From Treponema sp. (lineage in GTDB: Bacteria > Spirochaetota > Spirochaetia > Treponematales > Breznakiellaceae): a stretch of 40,432 nucleotides of DNA. The position numbers were made by a program, and so were the translations under genes. How positions within the stretch are numbered: position 1 is the stretch's first letter; every line of letters starts with the position of its first letter. The notes below the pieces were generated by a model that saw only the letters and a list, made by a program, of their open reading frames with translations, ran no database searches and was not told the origin of the DNA. The DNA lies in the NCBI GenBank assembly GCA_031278815.1, contig JAITJS010000037.1, positions 1-40,432 of the forward strand, written 5' to 3'. Shown piece after piece: positions 1 through 7,965 of the stretch.

Positions 1-42
1 AAGTTCATCAATTTTTTTTTGTAAATATTCTTTAGCTACCAT
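1..42 (-). CDS. 5' end of an unidentified gene leaving the window
   Basis: An ATG at 42-40 is preceded by an AAGGAAG ribosome-binding site a few bases upstream and, further up, by a near-consensus promoter (62-90, minus). The 14 codons present read MVAKEYLQKKIDEL, a charged, probably helical start. Too little is visible to name a family. The promoter and RBS are what make this a gene start rather than chance. The gene lies downstream of the iron operon on the same strand, but its own promoter suggests separate transcription. Confidence 0.55.
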   Translation of the reverse strand, partial: MVAKEYLQKKIDEL

Positions 43-61
43 ATTACTTCCTTAACATCTT

Positions 62-90
62 ATGATATATACAATTTTTTATTTTGTCAA
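62..90 (-). promoter_or_regulatory. Sigma70-type promoter for the gene leaving the left edge
   Basis: On the minus strand TTGACA (90-85) is followed by a 17-base spacer and TATCAT (67-62). The expected start of transcription is about 13 bases before the ATG at 42. The spacing is ideal and both hexamers are close to consensus. Confidence 0.6.
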
Positions 91-163
91 TAGTCTTCTG
101 AACTATTTTAGAAAAAATGGCACATAACGTTTCGGTAAACGCCTGGAAAATTCCCGATGGTGG

Positions 164-181
164 GGGGGCCACTCGGCCCCC
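164..181 (-). terminator. GC-rich stem-loop after the iron operon
   Basis: A 7-base-pair stem of G and C (164-170 with 175-181) closes a 4-base loop, 16 bases beyond the stop of the FMN-binding lipoprotein gene. There is no T-run after it on the minus strand, so it may be only an mRNA 3'-end stabiliser or a Rho-assisted stop. Confidence 0.35.
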
Positions 182-196
182 AGCGGGGTCGTGATC

Positions 197-619
197 CTAG
201 TGAGCCTTTTCCAGGGCCTGTTCCACTGCCTCAATGAATTGATGATACGCAATGGTGGCGCCGCTGACCGCATCGACCTTCTTCAGGTCTTGGACTTCCA
301 CATACTGGACCGCATAGCGTTCCATAGCCCGGACCGCAAGCTGGGCCTTCTCGTAAAAGTCCTGGTTGGAAATCTCCCCGTTTACCTTCCCGTAGTCCTC
401 ATCCTTGATGGTCCCGTTCTTCTGCCAGGTAACAAACCTGCACTGGCGGATCTTTCCCGCTGCTATGGTGAGATGTACCTCCCCGTAGGCGCCGGTGTCG
501 TCCAGGCTGCTGGTACCGGTGTAGGTCCCGTCCCGGTAGATCTCCTTGCCGCAACCGGATATACCGAAAGCCCCAAGGATCAGGGTGATAAATAAAAACG
601 TACACAGTCGGTTCTTCAT
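197..619 (-). CDS. FMN-binding domain lipoprotein
   Basis: A 140-residue exported lipoprotein. Residues 1-22 form a lipoprotein signal peptide and the lipobox ends GISGC, placing the lipidated Cys at 23. The rest is a single FMN_bind domain (PF04205 type); the motif DAVSGAT (116-122) is the usual site where ApbE links FMN to the threonine (T122). Such proteins carry electrons outside the membrane. It is the last gene of the P19-type iron operon, where other bacteria often have thioredoxin-like proteins, so a role in reducing ferric iron or the neighbouring DUF2318 centre is inferred. The start has a strong AAGGAGG site. No ApbE flavin transferase is in the window. Confidence 0.85.
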   Translation of the reverse strand: MKNRLCTFLFITLILGAFGISGCGKEIYRDGTYTGTSSLDDTGAYGEVHLTIAAGKIRQCRFVTWQKNGTIKDEDYGKVNGEISNQDFYEKAQLAVRAMERYAVQYVEVQDLKKVDAVSGATIAYHQFIEAVEQALEKAH

Positions 620-642
620 TGGTTTCCTCCTTATTTCGGCTC

Positions 643-1311
643 TTACCCTTGAGGGTTTTGAACGATGCGGCTGATTTTTCCATGTTCCAGGATCACGGTC
701 CGCTGAGCATCCTCGGCGACCTCGGGATCATGGGTTACCACGATGATGGTGCTTCCCTCGGCATGGAGCTGCTTGAAAATCGCAATGACGATCTGCTCAT
801 TCGCCTCATCCAGATTGCCGGTGGGTTCATCCGCCAGGATCAGGGCAGGGTAATTGATGAGGGCCCGGGCAATACACACCCGCTGCTGCTCCCCTCCTGA
901 AAGCTGCCCGGGTAAGTGCTTGGCCCTATCCTGAAGCCCCACCCGTTCTAGGGCTTCCAGGGCCTCTTTTTCATCGGGCATGCTGTGGTAATACTGGGCC
1001 ACCATCACATTTTCCAGGGCTGAGAGGTAATTGACCAAATGGAACTGTTGAAAAATGAGACCGATCTTATCCCGTCTTAACGAGGTGAGGTTTTTCCCGC
1101 TTTCCTTGGAGATGTTGACCCCATCGAGAATCACCTGCCCTGAGGAAGGCTTATCCATGCAGCCGATGATGTTCATCATGGTGGTTTTTCCAGACCCCGA
1201 GGGTCCCATGATGGCCAGCCATTCCCCCTGTTTCACCTGCAAGTTGATATGCTGCAGGGCTTTGAGGTTCCCATAGATTTTAGAAATGTCCTGTAACTCC
1301 AAAATATCCAT
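643..1311 (-). CDS. ABC transporter ATP-binding protein, LolD/MacB type (P19 iron operon)
   Basis: A 222-residue ATPase: Walker A GPSGSGKT (36-43), Q-loop in LIFQQF (about 85-90), signature LSGGEQQR (137-144), Walker B with LILADEPTGNLD (157-168) and a switch histidine in VVTHDP. This pattern is that of LolD/MacB/FtsE-type ATPases that drive FtsX-fold permeases. The ATG at 1311 was chosen because the domain begins directly there and AAGGAG lies about 12 bases upstream; the open frame continues further up (ATG at 1338) but that part overlaps the intergenic region and does not look like protein of this family. It lies just after its two permeases and before the FMN lipoprotein, matching the order of the Campylobacter p19 operon (Cj1663 position). 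Confidence 0.9.
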   Translation of the reverse strand: MDILELQDISKIYGNLKALQHINLQVKQGEWLAIMGPSGSGKTTMMNIIGCMDKPSSGQVILDGVNISKESGKNLTSLRRDKIGLIFQQFHLVNYLSALENVMVAQYYHSMPDEKEALEALERVGLQDRAKHLPGQLSGGEQQRVCIARALINYPALILADEPTGNLDEANEQIVIAIFKQLHAEGSTIIVVTHDPEVAEDAQRTVILEHGKISRIVQNPQG

Positions 1312-1379
1312 GCCTTCGTTTTTCTCCTTCCCTTCCATTAAGAACCTGTGGAGGGGCCAACCCCTCCACGTCACCTCCC

Positions 1380-2513
1380 TTATTCCCCTCGTAATACGAT
1401 GGCGGGATCCACCTCGGTGGCGCTGCGAACCGGGATGATACAGGCAATGCCGGTGATGAGGATCGAGAGAAGGATCGTCAAGGGGATGAGCAGAGGGAAA
1501 AACCGTACCGGCCGGTTGAACACATTGAGGGCCACGGCCTGGGCAAAAATCGCACCCCACAAAACCCCTAAGCATCCCCCTAAGCCCCCTAAGAACATCC
1601 CTTCCCCCAGAAACTCCGTGATGAGACTCCCATTAGCCGCGCCTAAGGCTTTCCGCAAGCCGATTTCCTTGCGCCGCTCGGTAACTACCGCCATCATGGT
1701 AGTGGCCACACAGATCATGGTCAAGAGCAAGACAATGACCGTAACCAGGTACACCAGAGCCTTGAGCTTGGTTAAAACCGTGCCCTCTGATTCGGTAACC
1801 CGCTTTACCAGCCGGGCTTCTACCCCGGGGTAGCGGCTTATCCGGTTCGCCATTCCTTGAAGAGCTTCCCCGGAAACCGCCACGCTGCATTCCACCACAT
1901 CCGCGGTGCCCCCTTTACCGATCATCCCTTCAAAATCTTCTAGGGCCATGAAGATGAAGGCTTCTTCGGTTCCACCGGTCTGCAATACCCCGGACACGGT
2001 GAAATCCCGGCTAAAACTCGTACCCTCCCCATTGGTACCGGTGAGGGTAACGGCGCTTCCCTGGAGAAGCCGGATCTGTTCAGCCACTTCCGCACCGATA
2101 AGGACTTCCCCCAATACCTCAGGCCAGCGGCCATGGACCAGCCAATAGGGACTGGTCTTTTGGGCCTCTGCGATGGCGGTTCCTGCGGCCATGAAGGGCT
2201 GTTCGTGGATCTTCACCATCTGGTACCGGTATGGCGCAGCGCCGACCAAGGAGTCGGAGGGCAAATAGGTTATCGCTTCCTGCACCGTAGCAAGATCTAA
2301 GACCGCTGCATCCCCTGCGGGTACCAGGATAAGATTCGCCCCGTAGGACCGGAATTCCTGGCCCATCTGCCGGGGAATATCGTAGTAGATGGTAATCATC
2401 CCTGAGAGGATGGTTCCCCCCACCGCTACTGCCAGGAGCGCGACGATCATCCGGGAACGCCGACGCAAGAGAGAACTCACCACCATTTTCAGATAAAACC
2501 GCTGCTTCTTCAT
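1380..2513 (-). CDS. FtsX/MacB-type ABC permease (P19 iron operon, second)
   Basis: A 377-residue FtsX-fold permease: one N-terminal membrane helix (about 20-42), a long extracytoplasmic MacB-PCD-like domain, then three helices (about 252-277, 302-326, 341-362). The cytoplasmic segment ERRKEIGLRKALGA (280-293) and the C-terminal tail ending in DPAIVLRGE are typical contact regions for a LolD-type ATPase. Its ATG overlaps the stop of the upstream permease by four bases, indicating translational coupling. Equivalent to the Cj1662-type permease of P19 iron systems by gene order. These proteins do not resemble importer permeases; they are thought to work mechanically on the periplasmic partner. 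Confidence 0.85.
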   Translation of the reverse strand: MKKQRFYLKMVVSSLLRRRSRMIVALLAVAVGGTILSGMITIYYDIPRQMGQEFRSYGANLILVPAGDAAVLDLATVQEAITYLPSDSLVGAAPYRYQMVKIHEQPFMAAGTAIAEAQKTSPYWLVHGRWPEVLGEVLIGAEVAEQIRLLQGSAVTLTGTNGEGTSFSRDFTVSGVLQTGGTEEAFIFMALEDFEGMIGKGGTADVVECSVAVSGEALQGMANRISRYPGVEARLVKRVTESEGTVLTKLKALVYLVTVIVLLLTMICVATTMMAVVTERRKEIGLRKALGAANGSLITEFLGEGMFLGGLGGCLGVLWGAIFAQAVALNVFNRPVRFFPLLIPLTILLSILITGIACIIPVRSATEVDPAIVLRGE

Positions 2514-3799
2514 CGTCCGTGTAACACCTCCGCCGGTCTCAGGGAGAGGAGGAACCGGATCGAGGGGATGCTCCCTGCTAAGGTTACCAGAATGACCAAG
2601 ACCCCCACCAAGGGTACTACCAAAGGCTTGAGGTCAATGGCAGAACCAAACACCGTATGGCCGATGATTTGGGCAAACCCAAGACCTACGAAATACCCTG
2701 CAATTCCCCCCATAATGCCAGTGATGCCTATTTCGGTGAGGACCAGCCTTGAGATGGGCCCATCATAGGCGCCGATGGCTTTAAGGAGGCCAAGCTCCCC
2801 AGCCCGTTCCATGACACTGGCAGTTACTAAGTTGGAAATACCCAGGGCAGAACCGGCCATGCTCAAGATGGTGATAAGGAGCATGAGCATCTGGGTTTTC
2901 TGCAAGATTGCCCCTTCAGATTCTGCCACCTGCCGTATGGGCTTGGAAACCGCTCCGCTTATGACCTCGTCGATCTGGTAACAGATGGCGCTCACATAGG
3001 CCGTACAGTACCAGGTTTCCCATTCCTTGATGGAAAGGCTTTTTGGGTCTTGGGCTGCCCGGCGGGAAAGTTCGTTGTCCGGGGTGGTTAGGGCGCTCAC
3101 CTCCACGGAACTTACCTGGCCTTCCCGGTTTACCAGGGCCTGGGCTACCTGAAGAGGCACATAGATCTGCTCGTCTTCGTCTCCGCCGGCATTGAATACG
3201 CTCGCCACGGTAAAGGTTCTGGGTTGCCCCTTCCCTTGCAGGGTGATAGAATCCCCCAAGGTAATCCCGTAACGTTTCGCCGCTTGCTGCCCCACCATGA
3301 GGGCATTCTGGTCCTCATCCCTAAGCCAGCGGCCTTCCACATCCCACCAGTTTTTCATGTTCCCCATGCCCGTATCCAGGGCCTCTCCGGTGGGCAGTTC
3401 CAGATGATGCTTGAACCAGGTTCCCACCAGGCTAATCTCCCCCTCCCCCATAGGAGCAATAAGTCTCACCCGAGCATTAAGGTAGGGGGTAAAATCCACG
3501 ATGTTAAAGGCCCAGAAAATCGTCTTGATCTTCCCCAACTCTTCCTCTTTCAGGTACTTATCCGATACCCCGGAGCCTTCGGTTACTCCGTACAGGGCAT
3601 CCAAAAGAGAAGCCCCCCGGGGAAGCACCGTGATGTTCGCCCCATAGGTCTTGAGTTCCTGGTTCACCTTGTCGCCGACATCCAGCATCACATTCAGCAT
3701 CGCCGTGGCTAAAGAAGCTCCCAAGGCTATGGTAAAAGCCACCATCAGCATCTTTCCCTTTTGTCTTAAAAGGGCGCCCTTCACCATGGTCCAAAACAT
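2510..3799 (-). CDS. FtsX/MacB-type ABC permease (P19 iron operon, first)
   Basis: A 429-residue FtsX-family permease with the same layout as the next gene: N-terminal helix (about 15-36), a large extracytoplasmic domain, three C-terminal helices, and the cytoplasmic ERAGELGLLKAIGA-like stretch found in this family. It ends in RPAEVLHGR, the usual tail. A strong GAAGGAGGAAC ribosome-binding site precedes the ATG at 3799. It sits directly after the DUF2318 gene and overlaps the second permease by ATGA. By order it corresponds to the Cj1661-type permease. The two permeases probably form a heterodimer with the ATPase at 643-1311. Confidence 0.85.
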   Translation of the reverse strand: MFWTMVKGALLRQKGKMLMVAFTIALGASLATAMLNVMLDVGDKVNQELKTYGANITVLPRGASLLDALYGVTEGSGVSDKYLKEEELGKIKTIFWAFNIVDFTPYLNARVRLIAPMGEGEISLVGTWFKHHLELPTGEALDTGMGNMKNWWDVEGRWLRDEDQNALMVGQQAAKRYGITLGDSITLQGKGQPRTFTVASVFNAGGDEDEQIYVPLQVAQALVNREGQVSSVEVSALTTPDNELSRRAAQDPKSLSIKEWETWYCTAYVSAICYQIDEVISGAVSKPIRQVAESEGAILQKTQMLMLLITILSMAGSALGISNLVTASVMERAGELGLLKAIGAYDGPISRLVLTEIGITGIMGGIAGYFVGLGFAQIIGHTVFGSAIDLKPLVVPLVGVLVILVTLAGSIPSIRFLLSLRPAEVLHGR

Positions 3800-3820
3800 A
3801 GTTCCTCCTTCAGTCCTTCC

Positions 3821-5071
3821 TTATTTGAAGCGATGTTGCTCGGTTTCCAGATTATTGATGGCAATGATCATGTTCCCGCTCCGGTTTGTATAGGGGAGGG
3901 GTACCGGGTTGCATCCCCCCTTGAACCCAATGGTGGATATGTTCATCACCACATCGCAGAGCCGACAAATCACCTCGTTTTTCCGCTCATAGTAACCGGT
4001 GGCGCCGCAGATGTCACAGGCGTCAAGACCGACCCCATAGGCCACTTCGTTTTTCTTAATGACAATAAACCGCACTTCCGTGTTATCGGTAGTCGTATAG
4101 GCAAAGCGGTGGAGATGCCCATCCTGGATCTGTTCCAAAGGTATGAGGATTTCATCCCCCTGGATATGCATAGGCTCTGCTGGAGAAAGGGTAACCTCCT
4201 GTTCAGTATAGGCTTTAAGACCAGTGAGGATGACCAGGGCTCCCAGGGCACTTCCCGTGACTACCCCGCTCCAACGCCGGTGAGTACGCAGGGTAGCCCG
4301 AATCTTCCGGTGTTCCGCAGGGTTCTTATACCCTGTTGGAGGTCGAAGGCTCTGAATCCACAGAACCAAGGCCAGGGAGACCCCCATCCCTATAAGAAGG
4401 TACAGCAAAACCTGGCTATACCCCGAGGCGGCAACAACCAGCCTGAAAAGCCAGCGGATCATGGGGATCATCCTTCTGGCGAGGAGAAACTGTACCATAG
4501 TCGCGGCTTGGTTGAGCATAGTAAGGATCAACCCCAGGGTAAGAAGAACCCCGACGAACCGAGAGGAGAGGGGGATTCCCCCCTTGAAAATCCCTATCCC
4601 CACCAAAAGGGCTACCCCCAAACCTATGCTATAGCCGATGAGCTTAAAAAGAAAATCCGTACTGAAGATGCTTTCCCCGGCAAGGACGAATTCCGTAGGG
4701 TAGAGGAAGAGGGTTGGAAGGGTATAAAAAAACAAGGCCCCCATGAGGAGGAAGCTTACCCAGCCGAAAACCGGGGGGGTATAGAAACAGGGGAACCGGG
4801 TTTTCCCCAGGTCCCAATAGAGCAGCATAACCAGAATCCCCCCGATAATCGCCACCCCCAGGATCCACAGATTCCAATAGCCCCGGTTGATGAGGGCGGT
4901 GGTTCGCCGTAAAATCGCCAGGATCAGGGCCAAGACCGTACCCAGAAGGCAGCCCTGGATCAACCGTTTTTGAAGGAACGGGCCCTTTTTTGCTGCCGCT
5001 CCAAACAACAAAGCTCCCAATACCGCCAGGGTAAGAGAGTTTTCCACCACCAGTATGAGATATCTCAGCAT
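3821..5071 (-). CDS. DUF2318 membrane protein with cysteine-rich Fe-S-like domain
   Basis: A 416-residue protein. The first 270 or so residues contain about seven to eight hydrophobic helices; the C-terminal 100 residues form the DUF2318 domain, with CDIC (352-355), CRLC (369-372) and GGCNP (Cys 387). The paired CxxC motifs suggest a metal or Fe-S centre facing outside the membrane. DUF2318 proteins are regular partners of P19 and FtsX-type ABC genes in ferrous/ferric iron uptake loci (Cj1660 position in Campylobacter). Here it follows the P19 gene directly. The usual FTR1-type iron permease gene is absent from this operon, so the multi-helix N-terminal half of this protein is a candidate for a transport role; that is inference. 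Confidence 0.85.
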   Translation of the reverse strand: MLRYLILVVENSLTLAVLGALLFGAAAKKGPFLQKRLIQGCLLGTVLALILAILRRTTALINRGYWNLWILGVAIIGGILVMLLYWDLGKTRFPCFYTPPVFGWVSFLLMGALFFYTLPTLFLYPTEFVLAGESIFSTDFLFKLIGYSIGLGVALLVGIGIFKGGIPLSSRFVGVLLTLGLILTMLNQAATMVQFLLARRMIPMIRWLFRLVVAASGYSQVLLYLLIGMGVSLALVLWIQSLRPPTGYKNPAEHRKIRATLRTHRRWSGVVTGSALGALVILTGLKAYTEQEVTLSPAEPMHIQGDEILIPLEQIQDGHLHRFAYTTTDNTEVRFIVIKKNEVAYGVGLDACDICGATGYYERKNEVICRLCDVVMNISTIGFKGGCNPVPLPYTNRSGNMIIAINNLETEQHRFK

Positions 5072-5149
5072 ATCGTCTCTTTGCCGCTACCCTATTTTAA
5101 AGCTCGGGGAGGGCTAAAAAGCCCCTCCCCACAAGCGTTTACGGGGTGA

Positions 5150-5737
5150 CTACCAGGCCGGGCCTGCGTAGCTTACTTTCCACTCGGCCACGAGCGGCGC
5201 GGACCAGAACCGGCCAGGAACTCCGGTGGTTGGATCCACATGGAGCACATACCCTTGGGCTTCAGGGTTCTTAATGATGAACCGGACCGTGTAGTCCCCC
5301 GGGCCGTCCAGTTTGATATTGGCGCCGTAATGGGGGCCGTCACTGGCGTTCATGGGCATAAAGGTGCCTTCAATACGGTACCCGGTAGACTTGCCAATCT
5401 CATAGTCCACCGTAAGATAAGGCACAAAGTCGCCGGCGCCATAACCCAGGCCATTACCTTCCAAGGCGGATATGTCTGCTTCAATGTGCATATCCGCCTG
5501 GGATGCGGGAAGCCCTGCCCCTGCAGGTTCCATGTCTACGGGCTGAAAATAGACCCCCGCCACATTGAGGGGTCCCAGTTCAAAGTCATCCCCCAAGGGG
5601 AACTCCTCAAAACCCGCAACTTCTCCGGGGCTTACGGTACTGGCAGGTTTGACGCCCTGCTGTTTTCCGCCCCCTGCAAATGCGGCAGTGCTCGCTGCCG
5701 CAACCAAAAGAAGGACCATCAGTTTCCTGATTTTCAT
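5150..5737 (-). CDS. P19/Tp34 (Tpd)-family periplasmic iron-binding protein
   Basis: A 195-residue exported protein of the P19/Tpd family, which includes Treponema pallidum Tp34 and Campylobacter P19. Residues 1-21 are a signal peptide ending AFA, with no lipobox cysteine, so unlike Tp34 it should be soluble in the periplasm. Family hallmarks: a Met-Glu-Pro segment followed by ADMHIEADI (metal-ligand region with Met, His, Glu), GDFVPYLTVDYE, GTFMPMNASDGPHYG, and a C-terminal immunoglobulin-like strand pattern. The ATG at 5737 is preferred to the upstream one at 5755 because GAGGAG lies seven bases before it. First gene of the operon, downstream of a promoter with repeated GTTAGG boxes, which suggests metal-responsive control. 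Confidence 0.9.
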   Translation of the reverse strand: MKIRKLMVLLLVAAASTAAFAGGGKQQGVKPASTVSPGEVAGFEEFPLGDDFELGPLNVAGVYFQPVDMEPAGAGLPASQADMHIEADISALEGNGLGYGAGDFVPYLTVDYEIGKSTGYRIEGTFMPMNASDGPHYGANIKLDGPGDYTVRFIIKNPEAQGYVLHVDPTTGVPGRFWSAPLVAEWKVSYAGPAW

Positions 5738-5800
5738 CGTACTACTCCTCATCAATTTTTTCAGGTACTGGACCTGTAGATACCCTAAAGATAGTTTGAG

Positions 5801-5882
5801 CTAACTCATTAGGTCTATGGCTCTAGTTAGAATTTCCTAACATGACGGATATAAAGATAGCATCTCCTAACAATCAAGTCAA
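5801..5882 (-). promoter_or_regulatory. Promoter and candidate metal-repressor operators of the iron operon
   Basis: On the minus strand TTGACT (5882-5877), a 17-base spacer and TATCTT (5859-5854) make a good sigma70-type promoter. The hexamer GTTAGG occurs at 5871-5866, inside the spacer, and again at 5841-5836, just past the likely transcription start. The second is part of an imperfect 16-base palindrome (5826-5841). A third, CCTAATGAGTTAG, is at 5813-5801 and is itself an inverted repeat. Repeated boxes overlapping a promoter are expected for a repressor such as a DtxR/TroR or Fur protein; the regulator is not in the window. Confidence 0.55.
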
Positions 5883-5969
5883 GCACTTTTTATAAAAAAA
5901 TATAAAAAATCGAAGATTTTTTTAAATGTCCGATAGTGCGAAGTCTCAAGGTATAGGCCCTATCCAAAC

Positions 5970-6010
5970 ACCAGCCTGTTCTGCAACTAAGCGTGGCAGA
6001 ACAGGCTGGT
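5970..6010 (-). terminator. Terminator of the sugar ABC operon
   Basis: A perfect 15-base-pair stem (5970-5984 with 5996-6010) closes an 11-base loop, five bases beyond the stop of the last sugar permease gene. The T-content after the stem on the minus strand is modest (TGTTTGG), but stem length and position support a transcription stop. Confidence 0.65.
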
Positions 6011-6015
6011 TTGGG

Positions 6016-6864
6016 CTACTCTTTCACGCCGCCCATAGCCACGCCGGAAATAATAAACCGTGACATGAAGGCATAGAAGAGAATTACCGGAACTATCGAC
6101 ACCGCGATACCCAGATAAATGCCGCCGTATTCGGTGCGGTAAATATCACCCCGTAGGGCCTGCACCAGCATCGGCAAGGTGTACTTTTTCTGGGTTGAAA
6201 TGAGTACAAAGGGGGTGAAGAAGTTGTTCCAGCTTGCTACAAAGGCAAAAATAGCTTGGGCTGCAACCGCTGGACTCAAAATCGGCAGAACCACGTTGTT
6301 ATAAATACGGAATTCCCCTGCGCCGTCGATACGCGCCGCTTCAATCAATTCTTTGGAAAGCACTGCCTGCATGTATTGCCGCATGAAAAGTACGGTACCT
6401 GCTGCGGCGATACTCGGTATGATGAGCGGAATGTAGTTATCAAGCAGCCGCAGCCTCGACATGAATTGATAGAAGCCGATAAACGAGAGCGACGCCGGCA
6501 GCATCATGATGACCAGAATAATCGCCCACAATGCGGAACGGCCTTTGAAACGGTACACATGCACACCGTAGGCGGTCATGGATGAAAAGTAAACGCACAA
6601 GGCCGTAGAACAGACCGCGATAAAGGCACTGTTGAAAAAGCCCTGCCAAATTTGGAAACCCCGTCCCGTAAGTACCTTCCAGTTGTAAAGCATATTGGTT
6701 CCGGGTAGAAGCGAAATTCCCTGATTTATCTGTTCCGTACTCCGTGTTGCGTTCACGAGCAAAAGATAGATGGGTACAATCGAAAGTAGCACGAAAAAAA
6801 CCATCAGAATAGAAATACTCGTCCGTTGAACGGTTAAAGAGAGTTTATACGATGACTTTTTCAT
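6016..6864 (-). CDS. Carbohydrate ABC transporter permease, MalG type
   Basis: A 282-residue inner-membrane permease of the binding-protein-dependent sugar family with six predicted helices. The EAA loop EAARIDGAGEFRIYNN (about 187-202), which docks on the ATPase, is clear. The C-terminus ending in GVAMGGVKE is the usual end for MalG-type subunits. It overlaps the upstream MalF-type gene by four bases (ATGA), so the two are translationally coupled. The operon has no ATPase gene, which is common for CUT1 importers that share a single MsmX/UgpC-type ATPase coded elsewhere. The sugar cannot be told from sequence. Confidence 0.9.
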   Translation of the reverse strand: MKKSSYKLSLTVQRTSISILMVFFVLLSIVPIYLLLVNATRSTEQINQGISLLPGTNMLYNWKVLTGRGFQIWQGFFNSAFIAVCSTALCVYFSSMTAYGVHVYRFKGRSALWAIILVIMMLPASLSFIGFYQFMSRLRLLDNYIPLIIPSIAAAGTVLFMRQYMQAVLSKELIEAARIDGAGEFRIYNNVVLPILSPAVAAQAIFAFVASWNNFFTPFVLISTQKKYTLPMLVQALRGDIYRTEYGGIYLGIAVSIVPVILFYAFMSRFIISGVAMGGVKE

Positions 6865-7826
6865 GAACCGCTCCTTTTCTTTTTAATATCTGATCTGTCC
6901 TGCATGAAGAAGAAGATTAACAGCGCCAGGATCAAGGTGATGATAAACACGCCGATTGAAATCGCTGCGGCGTAGGAGTAGTCGTTTACCCCTTGGAAAG
7001 CTAGGTTGTAAAGATAAACCGTGGTTGTCCTGATCTTAAAATCAGGAGCGCCGCGCATGTCGGTGAGTAGGAACGGAACTTCCAGCATCTGCATACCACC
7101 GATCATGGATGTTACCAAGGTGTAAAGCATGATGGGGCGGAGTAGGGGCAAGGTAATTCTCAAGGTAATCTGTTTTGAACTTGCACCGTCGATAACAGCC
7201 GCCTCGTTAAGGGATACGGGAATACTCGTAATACCCGCCATGAGGAGAATCACAGTTTGACCGTACCACATCCACCATTGGATAAACGAAACAATACCCC
7301 GTGAAACCGGCACTGAACGGAAGAAGTTAAAGGCTTCCCCAACCGTCTGCCCGTCCCGGACTACCTCAGCATAAATGCCGAGACTTTGCAAAAACTGATT
7401 CACCGGACCTACGGGGTAGGCAAAGAGACTGCGGAAAAGCATTGCTACAGAAGCCGCGGTCAAAAGATTCGGCATGTATATAATCGCCCGTACTGCACCG
7501 CATCCTTTTAACCGTAGCGTAACGTCGGAAAACCAGACAGACAGTAAGAAAGCGATACCCAACTGAGGCACAAAGTTCCAGCCCCACATGATAAACGTAT
7601 TTCCCACTGCACCCCAAAAATAGGGATCCTGTAGGAGTCGGGAAAAATTGGCAAGGCCGGTAAAATTAAAACTGGGATTTAATCCCTTCAGATCGGTAAA
7701 AGAAAGTAACAGGGTGTAAACTGTTGGATAAAGGTTGAACCCCGCAAAGACAAGAACAAAAGGCAGAACAAAGAAATAACCCCATTTTTGGATCCGCGCT
7801 TCATTCCCGCCGACTTTGGCTTTCAT
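6861..7826 (-). CDS. Carbohydrate ABC transporter permease, MalF type
   Basis: A 321-residue permease with an N-terminal helix (WGYFFVLPFVLVFAGFNLYP), five more helices and the EAA loop NEAAVIDGASSKQITLRITL. The ATG at 7826 is chosen because AGGAGG lies four to five bases upstream; a TTG at 7856 in the same frame is less likely. Pairs with the MalG-type subunit to form the channel. It lies 139 bases downstream of the sugar-binding lipoprotein, a normal order for CUT1 operons (binding protein, MalF, MalG). Confidence 0.9.
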   Translation of the reverse strand: MKAKVGGNEARIQKWGYFFVLPFVLVFAGFNLYPTVYTLLLSFTDLKGLNPSFNFTGLANFSRLLQDPYFWGAVGNTFIMWGWNFVPQLGIAFLLSVWFSDVTLRLKGCGAVRAIIYMPNLLTAASVAMLFRSLFAYPVGPVNQFLQSLGIYAEVVRDGQTVGEAFNFFRSVPVSRGIVSFIQWWMWYGQTVILLMAGITSIPVSLNEAAVIDGASSKQITLRITLPLLRPIMLYTLVTSMIGGMQMLEVPFLLTDMRGAPDFKIRTTTVYLYNLAFQGVNDYSYAAAISIGVFIITLILALLIFFFMQDRSDIKKKRSGS

Positions 7827-7965
7827 GGTACCTCCTATAAAAACCTCCCTCCGCAATGCGAAGAGTTGATTTTAATTTGAGCGTTTGCAGCAGGATTACC
7901 TATAAAGCAAAGCAGAAACTTACAATTCCTTCATCCCCTGTAAACCCTCAAATCCTACGAGTGCC

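Noticed and set aside
1312-1575. N-terminal extension of the ATPase frame by 88 codons
   Set aside because: It overlaps the end of the permease gene and reads as a frame shadow of it; the ABC domain starts at 1311 with a ribosome site.
3833-4912. A 359-codon plus-strand frame opposite the DUF2318 gene
   Set aside because: The opposite strand has clear membrane helices and CxxC motifs; this frame is Pro/Gln/His-rich without any recognised domain.
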